A DNA stretch of 64,000 bases, taken from Gautieria morchelliformis (Eukaryota > Basidiomycota > Agaricomycetes > Gomphales > Gomphaceae). Positions within the stretch are counted from its first letter, which is position 1; every line of letters starts with the position of its first letter. Both the position numbers and the translations under genes were made by a program. Positions 34,708 to 46,957 of this stretch are shown here, one piece after another. A model generated the notes under the pieces. The model had not been told where the DNA came from and searched no databases. It saw only the letters and a program-made list of their open reading frames with translations. The stretch spans positions 50,620 to 114,619 of the forward strand of contig WHVA01000377.1 in the NCBI GenBank assembly GCA_015179125.1. Reading direction: 5' to 3'.

Positions 34708-36515
34708 CTTACATGCTAGAACCATCGCCGAAGAGACTGAGAATATATCAGCAAAATCTTAACAAATCCGACAAGGCCCAGTACGACCTTGTGAACTCTG
34801 CAATACACACGGAACAAGACCTAATACTACTACAAGAGCCGTACATAGATGCGCTAGGAAATACAAAGGCTAACCATAATTGGCGAGTACTATATCCAAC
34901 TTCCCACCTTACTGATTCGTCTACCAAGCATTCGGTCATCCTTGTGAATGCGGCGCTGGACACCAACATGTGGTCACAGGTCTCCTTCGCGGGGACGAAC
35001 GACGTAACGGTCATCCAGTTCAATCACCCCCAGGGCAGGACTACAATATTCAACATCTATAATGACTGTGAGCAGTCGGCTACGCTAAGAGCTATTGACA
35101 GCTTTTTAGATGCGGGGCGGAGCCACATACTCCAGCACGAGTCGGACTCCATGGTATGGTGTGGTGACTTCAACCAGCACCACCCCATGTGGGATGAGGA
35201 GAGAAATCACCACCTATTCACCGCGGAGGCAACCAGAGCAGCGGAAGAGTTGATATCACTCCTGGCCGACTACAACATGATCATGACCCTCCCGAGGCGC
35301 CTCCCGACCCTGCAATCCATGTCCACTAAAAACTGGACAAGGGTCGACAATGTGTTCTGTACAGACAACATTGCCGACACCGTCATCAACTGCGACACTG
35401 CCCCGGGCAGGCGAGGGCCAGGCACCGACCATGTGCCTATCCTCACGACGCTGGATGTTGAGGTGGAGGTAAAGGAGCTGGAGCCTTTCCGCAACTTCCA
35501 AATGGTCAACTGGGCCGACTTCAGAGACCAACTGGTGGAGAATCTAGAGGAGGTTCCGGATCCACAGGAGCTTGACACTATAGATGAGTTTAACGAAATG
35601 GTTAACTCACTGACCGCTGCTATTCAGGACACTATCGATGCAGCGGTGCCGCTCTCGAAGCCAGTGCCCCACTCACCTCACTGGTGGACCAAGGAACTAT
35701 CAGAACTCAAGAAAGTGAAGAATAAGATAAACCATCTATCTTATATACATAGAGCAACGGCTGACCACCCTTCTCATGAAAAGCATAGGGAGATCAGCGA
35801 GAAATATGGCAGGGCGATCAGCGCGGCCAAGGCGCAACACTGGGCCAACTATCTAGAGGGACTCGACGAGGGCCTGCTGTGGACAGCAAACAAGTATCTC
35901 TCCAACCCAGCCACAGATGGCGGGAGATCGAGAGTTCCCTCACTACACACCACTGACGGCAATGGCGACATGTACATGGCAGCGACTAACGAGGAGAAAA
36001 GCCGGGCCCTTGCGGCGGCATTCTTCCCACCCAAACTGCCCGAGTCGCTGGTGCCACTGGCCCACCGCTACCCCAAGCAGGTGAACCACGCCTTCCAACT
36101 ACACGAGGATCAGCTCAGGCGCCAGTTAGACAAGTTGAAATCCTATAAAGCACCGGGCGACGATGGGATCCCCAATATAGTCCTGAAAGAATCGGCAGAC
36201 CTTCTCGCTGAGTACCTGTTATGCATATTTCGCGCAACCTTTGCCCTGAACACTTACAGCAACAATTGGAAGTCGTGGGTTACAGTAGTGATACGGAAAC
36301 CGGGCAAGGCTAGCTATGATGTCCCAAAGGCATATCGACCCATTGCCCTCCTCAACACGATAGGGAAGCTGTTGACAGCGATTGTAGCGGAAGATCTAGT
36401 CTACATGACGGAGAGGTATAATCTAATCCCTGCCAATCACTTCGGTGGCAGACCTGGGAGGACAGCCACGGACTCCATCCACCTCGTGGTCAACAAAATA
36501 AAGGGGGCTTGGTGA
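34704..36515 (+). pseudogene. LINE ORF2, endonuclease and RT N-terminus
   Basis: 603-codon frame. The APE-type endonuclease occupies residues 5-240 (YQQNLNKS, LLQEPYID, VWCGDFNQHHPMW, RVDNVFCTD, GTDHVPILT). These include the catalytic Asn, Glu, Asp and the final Asp-His. A linker leads into RT with YKAPGDDGIPNIVLK, VTVVIRKPGK, YRPIALLNTIGK and NHFGGRPGRTATD. The frame ends in TGA at 36,513-36,515 where Arg is expected, because the same frame then reads RKKVAVMLFLD, RT motif A. Confidence 0.88.
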
Positions 36516-36549
36516 CGAAAGAAGGTCGCGGTCATGCTGTTCCTGGATG

Positions 36550-37108
36550 GCGGATGCTCACAACTTTTTATTACCTGTAGCTTCACCCATTTTATTCTCA
36601 GATTATAGAAAAGAAGAGGACCAAAGTATATGCCAATCTTATTGTTGGTCTATAAATAAATTTTATTTTGTCCCTCCCCGAGCGGCCGCTCCGCCGACGA
36701 GAACGCCTCTGCCGATTTTTATGCCTCTTCTTATTTTTTCTACCCACTTTTAATATACACTATATCATTATAACTATTCATATATATTACAAATATCTAC
36801 ACAACTACTATTACTCCATATGGTAGTCTAATACTCTCTCATTATAACTAGTCATACTAATACTCCTACTCATATCTATTAGAAGTATCTCTCCAAGTAT
36901 CTGTTACTCTATCTTGTAGTCTAATACTCTCTCATATGTATATATATCTTCGAGATGTTTAAATATATACAGAATCATCTAATAACATCTATTATTCTCC
37001 TTATAAATACTACTATATATTCCTATATGTTGTTATTAATACTCTTATAGTATATATTATATACTCATATATGCTGTATTACATAACCATTATGAATATC
37101 CTCCGATA
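36550..37108. mobile_element. AT-rich insertion interrupting LINE RT motif A
   Basis: About 559 bases between FLD (ending GGATG) and EGAFPNA (starting GAAGGGGC). The insert is very AT-rich, with two copies of GTAGTCTAATACTCTCTCAT (near 36,822 and 36,921). No target duplication, terminal inverted repeat or consistent splice sites are obvious. The only coding frame (36,547-36,753) resembles nothing known. Confidence 0.7.
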
Positions 37109-39216
37109 TAGAAGGGGCATTCCCCAATGCAGTCACGGGCCGGCTACTTCACAATATGAGGAAACGAAAGATACCGGAAGCATATGTACTTTTCGTGGAG
37201 CACCTGCTGGATGGCAGATGCACCAGGCTCAAATTCGACGACTACCTATCGGATTGGGTACCAATAGATAACGGCACAGGGCAGGGGGATCCCCTATCAA
37301 TGATACTATACCTCTTTTACAATGCTGATCTTCTGGAAGTTGCCTCAGGAAAGGGTCAAGTGGCGGTGGCTTATGTGGACAATGACAACCACTTCTCAGA
37401 GGGCGACACGTACAAAGAAGCTTACAATGGCCTGTGGGAGATGCTGCTGAAAGATGGAGGCACAAAGGAATGGGCGCAGACTCGCCATTCGCGCTTCGAG
37501 AAGACCAAGTTCGCCATGGTCGGGTTCTTGCGCAGACGGGTCCCGGACCCTACGCAGCCGGGCAAGACCATGCGAGAGCAAAGGCCGGACTTCGTGTATG
37601 AAGATGTGGCGATAGCTCCTTCGACAGCACACAAGTTTTTGGGAGCTTTCCTCGACGAGGAGCTGCAGTGGAAGATTCAAGCAGAGAAAGCCGTGGCGAA
37701 GGCGGCTAAGTGGACACTCTTGGCTCGCAGACTTACTAAACCTTCCACAGGTCTCCGGGCAACGTACATGAGGCAGCTGTACTGCACGGTGGTGATCCCC
37801 AAGTTCGCCTATGCAGCGGACATATGGTTCACGCCGGTTCACAGAGCGCAGGGGGCAAAAAGGGCCACTGGCTCAGTAGGAGTGGTACGTAAGCTAACCT
37901 CGGTGCAGCACCTAGCCACTATCGCCATCACTGGGGCCATGCGTACGACCGCCAGCGACGTCCTTGAGGCTCACGCCAACATGCAACCAATAGAGCTGCT
38001 ACTGGCTGGAGTATGTTTCAGGGCCGCCAGCCGTATGATGACCCTCCCCAAAAAGCACCCTCTCCACCGCCCTGTCCGCGCCTGTGTGCACCGCCTGGTC
38101 AAACGACACCCGTCCCCGATGCACCACCTGCTTCACAGATTCAGCCTGGCCCCAGACACATACGAAGTGATCTTCCCTTTTGTCCACGCGCCTGACACTC
38201 CTAGGCACTACACCACCACAATAGCGGACTCCAAGGAAGACTCCAAGGAAGCCGATGCAGATAGGACAGTGGATGTGAAGGTATATGCTGATGGATCCGG
38301 GGTAGATGGAGGCGCAGGAGCTGCAGCGGTCCTATACAGGCAGGGAAGAAGAGCGGCAGTGCTAAGATGTCAGCTAGGGCCACTCACTGAGCATACCAGG
38401 TACAAAGCTGAGGCGGTAGGTGTTGCCCTGGCCCTCGAGCTGCTGGGACACGAGAGGGGTATGAGGACAGCGGCTATACTCCTCGACAACCAGGGAGTCA
38501 TAAAGGCGGTAAGGAACATCCGGCCCCGGCCGGCACAGTACATACTGGGCCACGTCCACAACCTGGCAAACAAGCTTGCTGCCCCCACCCGAGGGCGCAA
38601 GACGACACTGGAAATAGCATGGATATCAGGTCATGATGACGTGGTCGGCAACGAGGAGGCAGACTTGGAGGCAAGGAAGGCGGCAGCAGGGGAGGGGGAC
38701 CTGATGAGTGCATTCCCGGCCTTCTCAAAGACTGACATTTTGGTGTGCAGCTTGGCCGCGACGCGACAGGAGTTCAAGGTGGAACTGTGGCGCACATGGA
38801 GGGAGCGCTGGACACAATCCCCTCGTTATGCCCGAATGGTGAAGATAGATGACCGCCTCCCCCCACGCACGTACCTAGGCGACACAGCGAAGCTCGCACG
38901 GGCACAGCATAGCCTGATCACGCAACTAAGAACAGGCCACACACCGCTCAACAAACACCTCCATCGAATTAGAAAAGTGCCATCCCCCCTGTGCCCCTTG
39001 TGCCACAAGGCTGACGAGTCCACCCACCACTTCCTCATCGACTGCCATGCCCATGAACATGTGTGCCATGGACTTAGAAGGAAGCTGGGGCGGAAGTCCT
39101 TGTATATGAAGGAGCTACTAGGAAAGCCGGACTCGATGGCGGCGCTGCTCGATTATGTCACAGCGACGGGAAGACTTAAAGGAATATATGGTGACGTCTC
39201 GATGCCACCCCCTTAG
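37109..39216 (+). pseudogene. LINE ORF2, RT C-terminus, RNase H and CCHC finger
   Basis: Resumes RT with EGAFPNAVTGRLLHNM, then NGTGQGDPLSMILY. The box that should read (Y/F)xDD reads AVAYVDNDNHF, so the second catalytic Asp appears to be Asn. RNase H has YADGSGVDGG, RYKAEAVGVA, ILLDNQGVIKA and WISGHDDVVGNEEAD, giving the D,E,D and final H/D residues. A C-terminal finger, CPLCHKADESTHHFLIDC, is typical of LINE ORF2. Stop at 39,214-39,216. Confidence 0.88.
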
Positions 39217-40010
39217 CTTAAGAATGGATCTTTTTGCCTGACAGGTAATACTGGACTGCTGACATGTCGGTGACACGATCTGCCTTATTTCACTTCACCA
39301 CACAATACGACCTACATTCCACACCCCGCAATCTACAACCCATGACCGCATTACCATCCCATACCACACCATACCCCACCTAGCTTGAGCAGCGACATGC
39401 AACGACCCGGTGCAGCAAGACCATGAAGACACTGGATCTTTATCATCTTCGGCTGCGGTGCTCCTTCTCATTGTGCTGGCCCGCTACTGCGGCCGAACAC
39501 TTACTCAGCCAGACCAACACCATCAGCAAATACCCACGGGGAGAGGAGGAGTGCTTATCTCGTGAGAGGGGGGCGGTAAACGGCTCTAGGAGCCGGGCCG
39601 GCGGGGGGAGAAGGACCCGTCGCCGGTGCATCCGCTGTATGGGAACTGCTGTTCAACCAGCATTCAAATGTCTCTTTATTGTAAATTTGTAGTCTGCATC
39701 AAAGGCCTTTAAAAACAACCAATTATCGCCATCATAAAAATGTCTACTGTCCTCATAAGGCCTATTCAAACATCCCTCTAATTATCTATGAATTTTACCT
39801 ATTTTTCCAAGGCTGTCTTCACTCAAACTCACTTATTTCTGTGCAGCAGAGTTGTGGATACACACGACCCCACAACTCTGTTTCAGACTTCCAATTTCAA
39901 ACTCCGGCCAGTCGCTCGCATCACTCACGGCTTGTGCACCCGCGGTCACCCACAAATCCGGTCAGGTGGCTCCTTCAGACTCAGCCTCTGAATTTGAAAA
40001 GCCTAGTCAT
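39217..40010. other. LINE 3' flank and unclassified DNA
   Basis: About 800 bases. The first part is probably LINE 3' UTR. A GC-rich segment near 39,540-39,640 can pair with itself (CGGCTCTAGGAGCCGGGCCGG) but matches no RNA family I know. No gene supported. Confidence 0.35.
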
Positions 40011-40028
40011 TTGCTTGTACAGCCTCAA

Positions 40029-40251
40029 TGACTCAACTGACTCATGCACACCTTGGTGAGTCACATGCTCATGACTCACCCAAGCTGTCATGAATCACAT
40101 GGGCCCAATTAATGACTCATTCCTGACAAATCAAGCCCTGATTGGTGGAAAACCTAGTGGAGTCACCAGTAGGAGTCATTTCTAGTCACTGTGAGTCATT
40201 ATGAGTCAGACAGAACCTTCCCACACATTCTGAAAGCTTCTTCGTGACTCA
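40029..40251. promoter_or_regulatory. cluster of eight TGASTCA (AP-1/Gcn4-type) sites
   Basis: Exact TGA(C/G)TCA heptamers start at 40,029, 40,038, 40,057, 40,072, 40,113, 40,192, 40,202 and 40,245, with further half sites between. This is the consensus bound by fungal bZIP proteins such as Gcn4/CpcA. Two TATA-like boxes follow downstream (CTATAAAG near 40,400; TATAAAA at 40,655). Confidence 0.55.
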
Positions 40252-40379
40252 TTCCTGTAGGAGGTAAACGCATAAGCCAGGGGCAAACCGCGTCACCCCA
40301 TGTCACCCCATTGTGACACAATATGCGCAGTCTCATTGTTCCAGTTGTTTATTGTCCTACATGCCCATTGTAGTTTACA

Positions 40380-40700
40380 TTCCATTGTTCTTCTACACTA
40401 TAAAGTAGGTAGCTAGAACCCCCCATTTTCCTCAGTACTTTGCACTTGAGCGATACTGAGGTAAGACATTCGGAATATTTCTTTTATTCATCTTACTTAA
40501 TACGCTTGTACAGATTCGCATAGGTAAACTTATATTAGTACTTTGCACTCGAGCAAATACTGAGATTCGCATAGCTATAATAATTCTTACAATTCCCCCA
40601 TTCCATTAATAGATAGAAGGTCCTACTGCTTAGTTAAGCGCCTGTACAATACGATATAAAAGGAGGCCCTTTTTGCCTGCCTTTCATCAGCCAATCTACC
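40380..40700 (+). promoter_or_regulatory. promoter-like tract with TATA boxes and direct repeat
   Basis: TATAAAA at 40,655-40,661 follows two copies of AGTACTTTGCACT(T/C)GAGC (40,434 and 40,538), each followed by ATTCGCATAG. It could be a degraded LTR promoter. No gene with coding potential follows within 1.5 kb. Confidence 0.4.
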
Positions 40701-41440
40701 CATCTTCTATCCTACGCGTGACCTTGTGTGACTTGCATCTTACTAAGCTGCTAATCCCAGCTAGGGTTATTCACTTACTTTAGTATCTAATTCCTTGTTA
40801 AGTATTACTTTACTGCTTAGCCACTTGGACTAATCCTCCGGGTGTAATTCTACAGAGTGAGTCTGTCAATTGAAAGTCTTGCCATTCGCACTCCAATACC
40901 CGAGACGATCTAGTCAGTCGATTTTCCTGATTAGAGACTTTCACAAGTCGCTTTGTTCACAAAACTCGTCCCTCGTTTTATTGTTGTGTGCTGGTAGATT
41001 ATCAGGGCAGTCCATTTATAAACTCGCCTGCTAAGTACATTCCTTTATATTTTGGAATACGCTTGGACCCCGATAGTGTCCTTGAACCTACAGTCTTTTA
41101 GTTTATTGTTCAGTGCTGCTAAGAAACGCATTGCCTTCCATCCGTATTAACTTGGACTAGTTCTTACATGGATTGCAACCAAGGTACAAATATTAAATTA
41201 TTTCCGGAGTTGTGCTGCAGCATTGTTTAATATTCTTTGAGTCTCGTAAACGACACGTTCTGATAGATTGAATTGTTAGCAATAACACCAAAGTCTTGAA
41301 GGGTTCCAAAACATCCACCCACTCGAGGATGCAGCAGGTTGGGAGTCCCAGGGAGCGAGGGGAAAGGCACACCCAATTTAAGTACAATGCGTGTAGCGAC
41401 CACCATAGGCTTAGCCTGAGGTCGAATAAATTGATAAAAA
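40701..41440. other. non-coding, unclassified
   Basis: No gene recognised. It may be the downstream part of the same unidentified element as the promoter-like tract. An A-run followed by a T-run lies at about 41,436-41,455. Confidence 0.3.
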
Positions 41441-41449
41441 AAAATTTTT

Positions 41450-41513
41450 TTTTTTGGAAATGGAGTCGGAACTTGGCATGGTGTCGGAACTGGAAAACCG
41501 GGTCTCCCCTGAC
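41450..41513 (-). repeat. end fragment of Gypsy D LTR
   Basis: The plus strand reads GGAAATGGAGTCGGAACTTGG and ends TCTCCCCTGACA, like the terminal 70 bases of the LTRs at 27,183 and 32,845. Small detached LTR piece. Confidence 0.65.
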
Positions 41514-42370
41514 ACCAGGTGCCGCCCAGCATCAACAGCCCCTGACTTTCGGTGGCCAATGGTGGCAACTACCATTTGAAGCACTGGTGTCCACTCCCAC
41601 CAACCCTTGATCAGCACTGCGTGCTGTTGCATGCTGTCACACAATGCGTGGCACCGTCATTCAACACGTCCCATTGAACATCACTTGCACCCAATGCCAA
41701 GTGGCAGCCTATGGTGCACCGTCGAGTTCTGCAAGGAACAACGTCACCACTCAGTCCCCCTCTGAAGTGAGTGCTGGTATTTCACATTCAGCGCTGACAC
41801 TCACCACTGTACTCTGTCCACTCGTGTTCCACACCGCATCCCACCCGGCCACTGTCCCCAGTCATCCACCTGTGTCCAACACCGCGATCCACCAGTCAAC
41901 ATCACTTTTGTGAGTTATCAAATTCTTATGATTGACCTTTCCGCCGTCACCTGTGGCTGCGAACTCATCATGAAATGTCTCTCAAATCCAAAGATGCACT
42001 CGAAGCTCAGCTTTGGAAGCCACTGTTTATCAGTCCTTAATTGCCAGCCACCGAGCATTGTGATCCTTTTTCGCACCCTCTAAGCTAGCTATGTATGCCT
42101 CTTTCTCCTCGAGCAGTCTGTCCCTGATCCTCCACCTTCTTGGAACTGGCATGCGATTGCACTGATGCATGTATCCGGAACCCTAGCCCCTCCCCTCCCT
42201 CCCTGGCCTACCTATCTGCCGCTCATCCTCCCTGCTCCTCCCCCCTGCTCCTCCTCCCTGTACCATCATCTGAGCTGCTATCTCTTGTCCCCAGCTATTT
42301 CCATCTGTTCATTTCCATCTTTGGGCCTGAATATATATTTGATGTTTTTTTCCAACTGGATTGCCTCATT
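41514..42370. other. unclassified DNA left of Gypsy A copy 1
   Basis: No gene recognised; the frame at 41,644-41,913 is Thr/Ser/Pro-rich and has no known domain. Confidence 0.3.
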
Positions 42371-43049
42371 TGTTACAACCGTTCATTTCCGACTTCCGAC
42401 CCTCAGTTCCGCAACACCTTCCGCCCCTATGATATTTCCGCAACACTTTCCGCCCCTCCGATATTTCCGACATTCCGCCCATTGTTCTATTCCCTTGTTC
42501 TTTCGACTCTATTACTCGGACCCACCGGACCCGTTTCATCGTTCATCAAAACCACATATCCGGTCACCCTTATAATTCGTTGTCAGATATGTTTTCCCAA
42601 CCCCTTGTTCTTTGCCATTGTTCTACCTTACCCTGAACCCCCCCTTGTAGTCCCATTGTTCCCAATTAGTTAGTTCCCACGCATTGTCTACTCGACTTCC
42701 ACTTCCCCCGGAATTTGCTTAGTACCATGTCATTACCTGTTGTCTCAGCTCTTTGTATAAAAGCCTGTCATGTATGTCTCTTATTCTGCAATCAGATAAT
42801 CACCTTCGATACTTGATTTCCTTCGCTCCATCTCCTGTTCTTAGCACAGCGAGTCTAGCAAGATCTCAGTCTCTCTCCGCCTTCCACCTCAGTTCCGACC
42901 CAAGTTCCAACCAACCTTTGGTTCAGTACTTTCCAACTTCCAACTCAGTTCCGAAATACTTAGGACGATAGTTCATCGGGGGCGCAACCTATAAGTTGAA
43001 GCCGCCGTCCTTTCCAGTTCCGACTTAGTGGAAATCTCGATACGTAACA
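42371..43049 (+). repeat. Gypsy A copy 1, 5' LTR
   Basis: 679 bases from TGTTACAACCG to CGATACGTAACA. Contains a TATA box (TATAAAA, 42,756-42,762) before TTCTGCAATCAGAT, which should be the promoter and start region for gag-pol. The partner LTR is 49,670-50,362. Confidence 0.92.
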
Positions 43050-43082
43050 GTATTATCTGATTCCCACCCGATAACTATCACT

Positions 43083-44530
43083 ATGCCTCCTCGTACCACA
43101 GCTACTTCAGCTCGAGCAGGAGCTGTCGAAGCTCTCTCTTATTTTGGCAGTCTCAGATCTGCAGCACCAAGGCACGCGGAACCCTCCGGCAGCTCTCGTG
43201 CCGACGATGAGCTCTCCGATGTTATTCTGCAACGATTCGAAGAAGTTCCCGACGCTAATCCCGACGACAATCCTGACTATGACGGGAATTCGATGAGTAG
43301 CAGCGGCGAACAAACAGCAGCGTCATTCCGACACCCAGCTCCACCACCACCACCTCCACCAGGACCACCTCCAGGCGGCCCTCATGGCAGCCCACCCGGC
43401 GGTCCCCCAGGCGGTCCTCCAGGCGGTCCTCCACCGCCAATCCACCTCAGATTCCCGCCAACCCAGTTCCGCCCACGCCAGTTCCGGATCTTGCACAAGC
43501 CATCGCCATGCTAGCCGGACAACTCCAACGCCCGGCCCAAGCACCACCACGCCCCAAGACAAAGGTCCGCGAACCAGATCAGTTCGACGGTTCTGACCCC
43601 AAGAAGCTCCAGCCGTTTCTGGTCCAGCTTCAACTCAATTTCCGTGATCGTCCCGACGCCTTTCCCGACGACGAATGGAAGGTCAATTATGCCCTTTCCT
43701 ATCTCCGAGGCACGGCTCTCGACTACTTCGAACCCGCCCTCATGGATCCATTCGCTCTCATCAACTGGGCCGACGATTACCACAACTTCGTTTCCGAACT
43801 CCACAGCAACTTCGGACCATTTGATATGGAAGCTGATGCGGAAAATGAACTCGATAAGCTTCGTATGAAAGACACTCATAAGATAGCTAAATATATCGTC
43901 ACGTTCCAGCAGCTCGCTCCTCGAGTCCAATGGGGAGAAGCCGCGCTTCGACGCCAGTTTTACATGGGCTTGCCATCCCGCATCAAGGATGAAATTGCCT
44001 GCGTCGGAAAACCCGCCACCCTTACCGACCTCCGCAACCTCGCCCAATCCATCAATTCGCGCTACTGGGAAAGACATCCGAGATCGCTCGCGAAACTTCC
44101 GCCCAGAGCAAGAATGACAAGTCTTCCGACAAGAAGTCTGATAAAGACAAGAAGGAGACCAATTCGGAAACACAACTCCGGAAACAACAACAACAACAAC
44201 AGTTCCGGACCAACTCCGGCAACCGGAACAACAACCCACCCCTCGCAACAACCAGGCCTCTGGTTCCAACACCAATGCCCGAAGAGCACTCCAGACCTTT
44301 CCGACAAACTTGGGAAGGACCGAAAACTAACCCCGTAGAACGCCAGCGTCCATGGACAACAACCTTTGCCTTTTCTGCGGCAAAGGCGGTCACGTCACTC
44401 GCGACTGCACTCGCGCTTCCGCCTCCGCTGCTAAGGCCAAGGCCGCGCAGCAAAGACGGAAGAGAAATCCGAAGCGGCTCCCGCTGCGGATTCAAAAAAA
44501 TAGTCAGCAGTCCTCCGGCCTCCGCACGAG
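43083..44530 (+). pseudogene. Gypsy A copy 1 Gag
   Basis: Starts MPPRTTATSARAGAVEALSY at 43,083 and has a polyproline/glycine block. A frameshift near 43,440 is followed by the capsid (FDGSDPKKLQPF, YALSYLRGTALDYFEP, FRDRPDAF) to about 44,050. A second frameshift follows, and the CCHC knuckle CLFCGKGGHVTRDC lies near 44,365. A Gln/Asn-rich linker precedes the knuckle. The product is inferred to be the RNA-packaging shell. Confidence 0.85.
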
Positions 44531-44639
44531 CTGAGGGCTGTGTTGACCCCATTCGTGCGACAAACGAGGTTAAACTCAATGCATCCGCTCTTTCGTCCTC
44601 CGACTCCCTCTCTGTTCCGCTCACTTCCGACACCATTTC

Positions 44640-46957
44640 CGCACCCCCGTTACAGCACTGGTCGACTCCGGTTCGACTCATTGTTTCCTCGATTCCGACT
44701 TTGTTTTGAAACATAAACTTCCGACCCGCAACATTCCGACATTCCGCTCCGCCTTTTCGACGGGTCTTCCAACACGGGAATTTCCCAAGTTGTGGATCTG
44801 TCTATTCGTTTCGCTACTGGGGACAACCATGAAGTTACGTTTTACGTTACTCCACTAGATGCTAGCTGTTCCGTTGTACTAGGACACAATTGGCTCACCC
44901 GATATAATCCGTCGATTAACTGGGCATTGGGTCAAATACAGTTCCGTACCCCGGATCAACTTCCGTCTATTCCGACGTCGTCTGCAAAGATGGCTCAGGC
45001 CTCTTCTGCAACTCCGCTCGTGGATTCAGTTCCGCACTCCGGTCCGCTTTAGCACCTCCGCCCTCGAAGCCCTCGAATTGCGCTCGTTCCGCCACCGCTT
45101 TCCGCGTATTGCAACGGCAAGAGATACGACCGTTTTCCAGCTTCACCTCTCCGATTCGGCTTCAGTCAAGGCTCGTTCCGCCTCGACTTCCGCTCCGGTC
45201 GACATGAGCTCAGTTCCGGAAGAATATCGTGACTTCCCGGACGTGTTCAATAAGGCCAAAGCCGATAAACCTGCTGAACATCGACCTTACGATTGAAGAT
45301 AGATTTGGAAGAAGGAGCATCTCCGCCCCTTGGACCGATCTACTCCCTTTCGCAAAGTGAACTCCTAACTCTCCGCGAGTTCGTCGATGAACATCTCAAC
45401 ATGGGCTTTATCCGCCCTTCGCTGTCTCCGCACGGCGCTCCGGTCCTTTCGTCAAGAAGAAGGATGGATCTCTCCGCCTCTGCGTCGATTTCCGCGGACT
45501 CAATGCCCTCACTAAAAGGACAAATATCCGCTTCCGCGCATTTCCGACTTACTCGACACCCCCGCAGGGCGAAGATCTACACCAAAATTGACCTCCGCAC
45601 GCTTATCACCTTGTCCGCATCCGGGAAGGTGACGAGTGGAAAACCACCTTCCGCACCCGCTACGGTGCTTTGAGTGGACTGTCATGCCTTTTGGTCTAAC
45701 CAATGCTCCCGCCGCTTTTCAGCGATTCATGAACGACGTATTTTCCGACCTCCTCGACGTATGCGTCCTAGTCTACATTGACGACATCCTCATCTATTCC
45801 GACACACCGGAAAAACATCGGGAACATGTCCGCGAAGTACTCCGCCGTCTACGCAAACACCATCTCTATGCAAAAGCAGAGAAATGCGAATGGCATCGCG
45901 ACACGGTCGAATACCTCGGCTACATCCTCTCTCCAACAGGTCTTACCATGGCAGAGGACAAGGTCAAGGCAATTCAAGAATGGCCGGAACCCCGACGTGT
46001 TAAGGATGTGCAGTCTTCCTTGGCTTCGCCAACTTTTACCGGCGTTTCATTTATAATTTTTCCGACATTACTGTTCCGCTCACGCGTCTCACCAGGAAGG
46101 GTGCCCCATGGAATTTCACACCGGAATGCCGTTCCGCATTTGAAGCTCTCAAATCGGCCTTCACCACGGCTCCCATACTCGGTTTCTGGATTCCTGATGC
46201 CCAACTTGTACTCGAAACCGACGCTTCTGACTACGCGCTAGCCGCCATTCTTTCCATCATTTCACCCGACGACGGAGAAATTCATCCGATCGCCTTTCAT
46301 TCCCGCACCTTTTCCGCCCCGGAACTCAACTACGACGTCCACGATAAGGAACTACTTGCGATTTTCGAAGCCTTCAAAATCTGGAGACATTACCTCGAAG
46401 GTCCAACTTATCCGATCGACGTTGTAACGGATCATAAGAACCTTGAGTATTTTGCAACCACTAAGATTTTGACTCGCCGTCAAGTCCGCTGGTCTGAATA
46501 CCTCTCACAGTTCAACATGGTGATCCGTTTCCGCCCCGGAAAGCTCGGAGCAAAACCCGACGCGCTCACTAGACGTTGGGACGTCTACCCAAAAGAGGGA
46601 AGTAGCGACTATGCCAGCGTTAATCCGCACAATTTCCGCCCAGTATTCTCCACTGAGCAACTGGCATCGTCCCTGCGTGCCACAGCATTGCAGTTTCCGC
46701 TACTCCGCGCCTCAATTATTATGGACACCGAGTCTCTCCATTCCGACATCCGTTCCGCACTCCGTTCCGACCCCACCTCCGCAGCCCACCTCGATGACCC
46801 CACCAGTCCTGGATGGTCCCTCGATTCCGACGGATTTCTCCGGTACAAGTCCCGGATTTACGTTCCGGACACCAACGATCTACGACTTCGCGTGCTCAGC
46901 AAAGCCACGATCATCCGCTCTCAGGACACCAAGGCCAGAACAAAACCCTCGACATAA
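44640..46957 (+). pseudogene. Gypsy A copy 1 protease, RT and RNase H
   Basis: The protease site LVDSGSTHCFLDSDF is at about 44,657-44,700. The frame then moves to VDLSIRFATGDNHEV and VVLGHNWLTRYNPSINW. RT begins near 45,290 with [14 protein letters not shown]. Several indels between 45,430 and 45,660 destroy the A motif region. RT then reads [17 protein letters not shown] and [13 protein letters not shown]. RNase H motifs ([26 protein letters not shown]) lie near 46,210-46,520. Not translatable as one protein. Confidence 0.85.

Larger units (their letters stand above)
34141..39216 (+). mobile_element. non-LTR retrotransposon (LINE) with APE endonuclease, RT and RNase H
   Basis: Two-ORF element, ORF1 nucleic-acid-binding and ORF2 enzymatic. 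A roughly 560-base AT-rich insertion splits RT motif A, and a TGA precedes it. The 3' UTR end was not located; no long poly(A) is seen after 39,216. Clade (Tad-like or I-like) is inferred from domain content only. Confidence 0.85.

Noticed and set aside
36547-36753. 68-codon ORF in the AT-rich insertion
   Set aside because: No family resemblance and it straddles the insertion junction.
43340-43440. Proline/glycine-rich block as a separate collagen-like protein
   Set aside because: It is part of Gag; copy 2 shows it in frame with the capsid.
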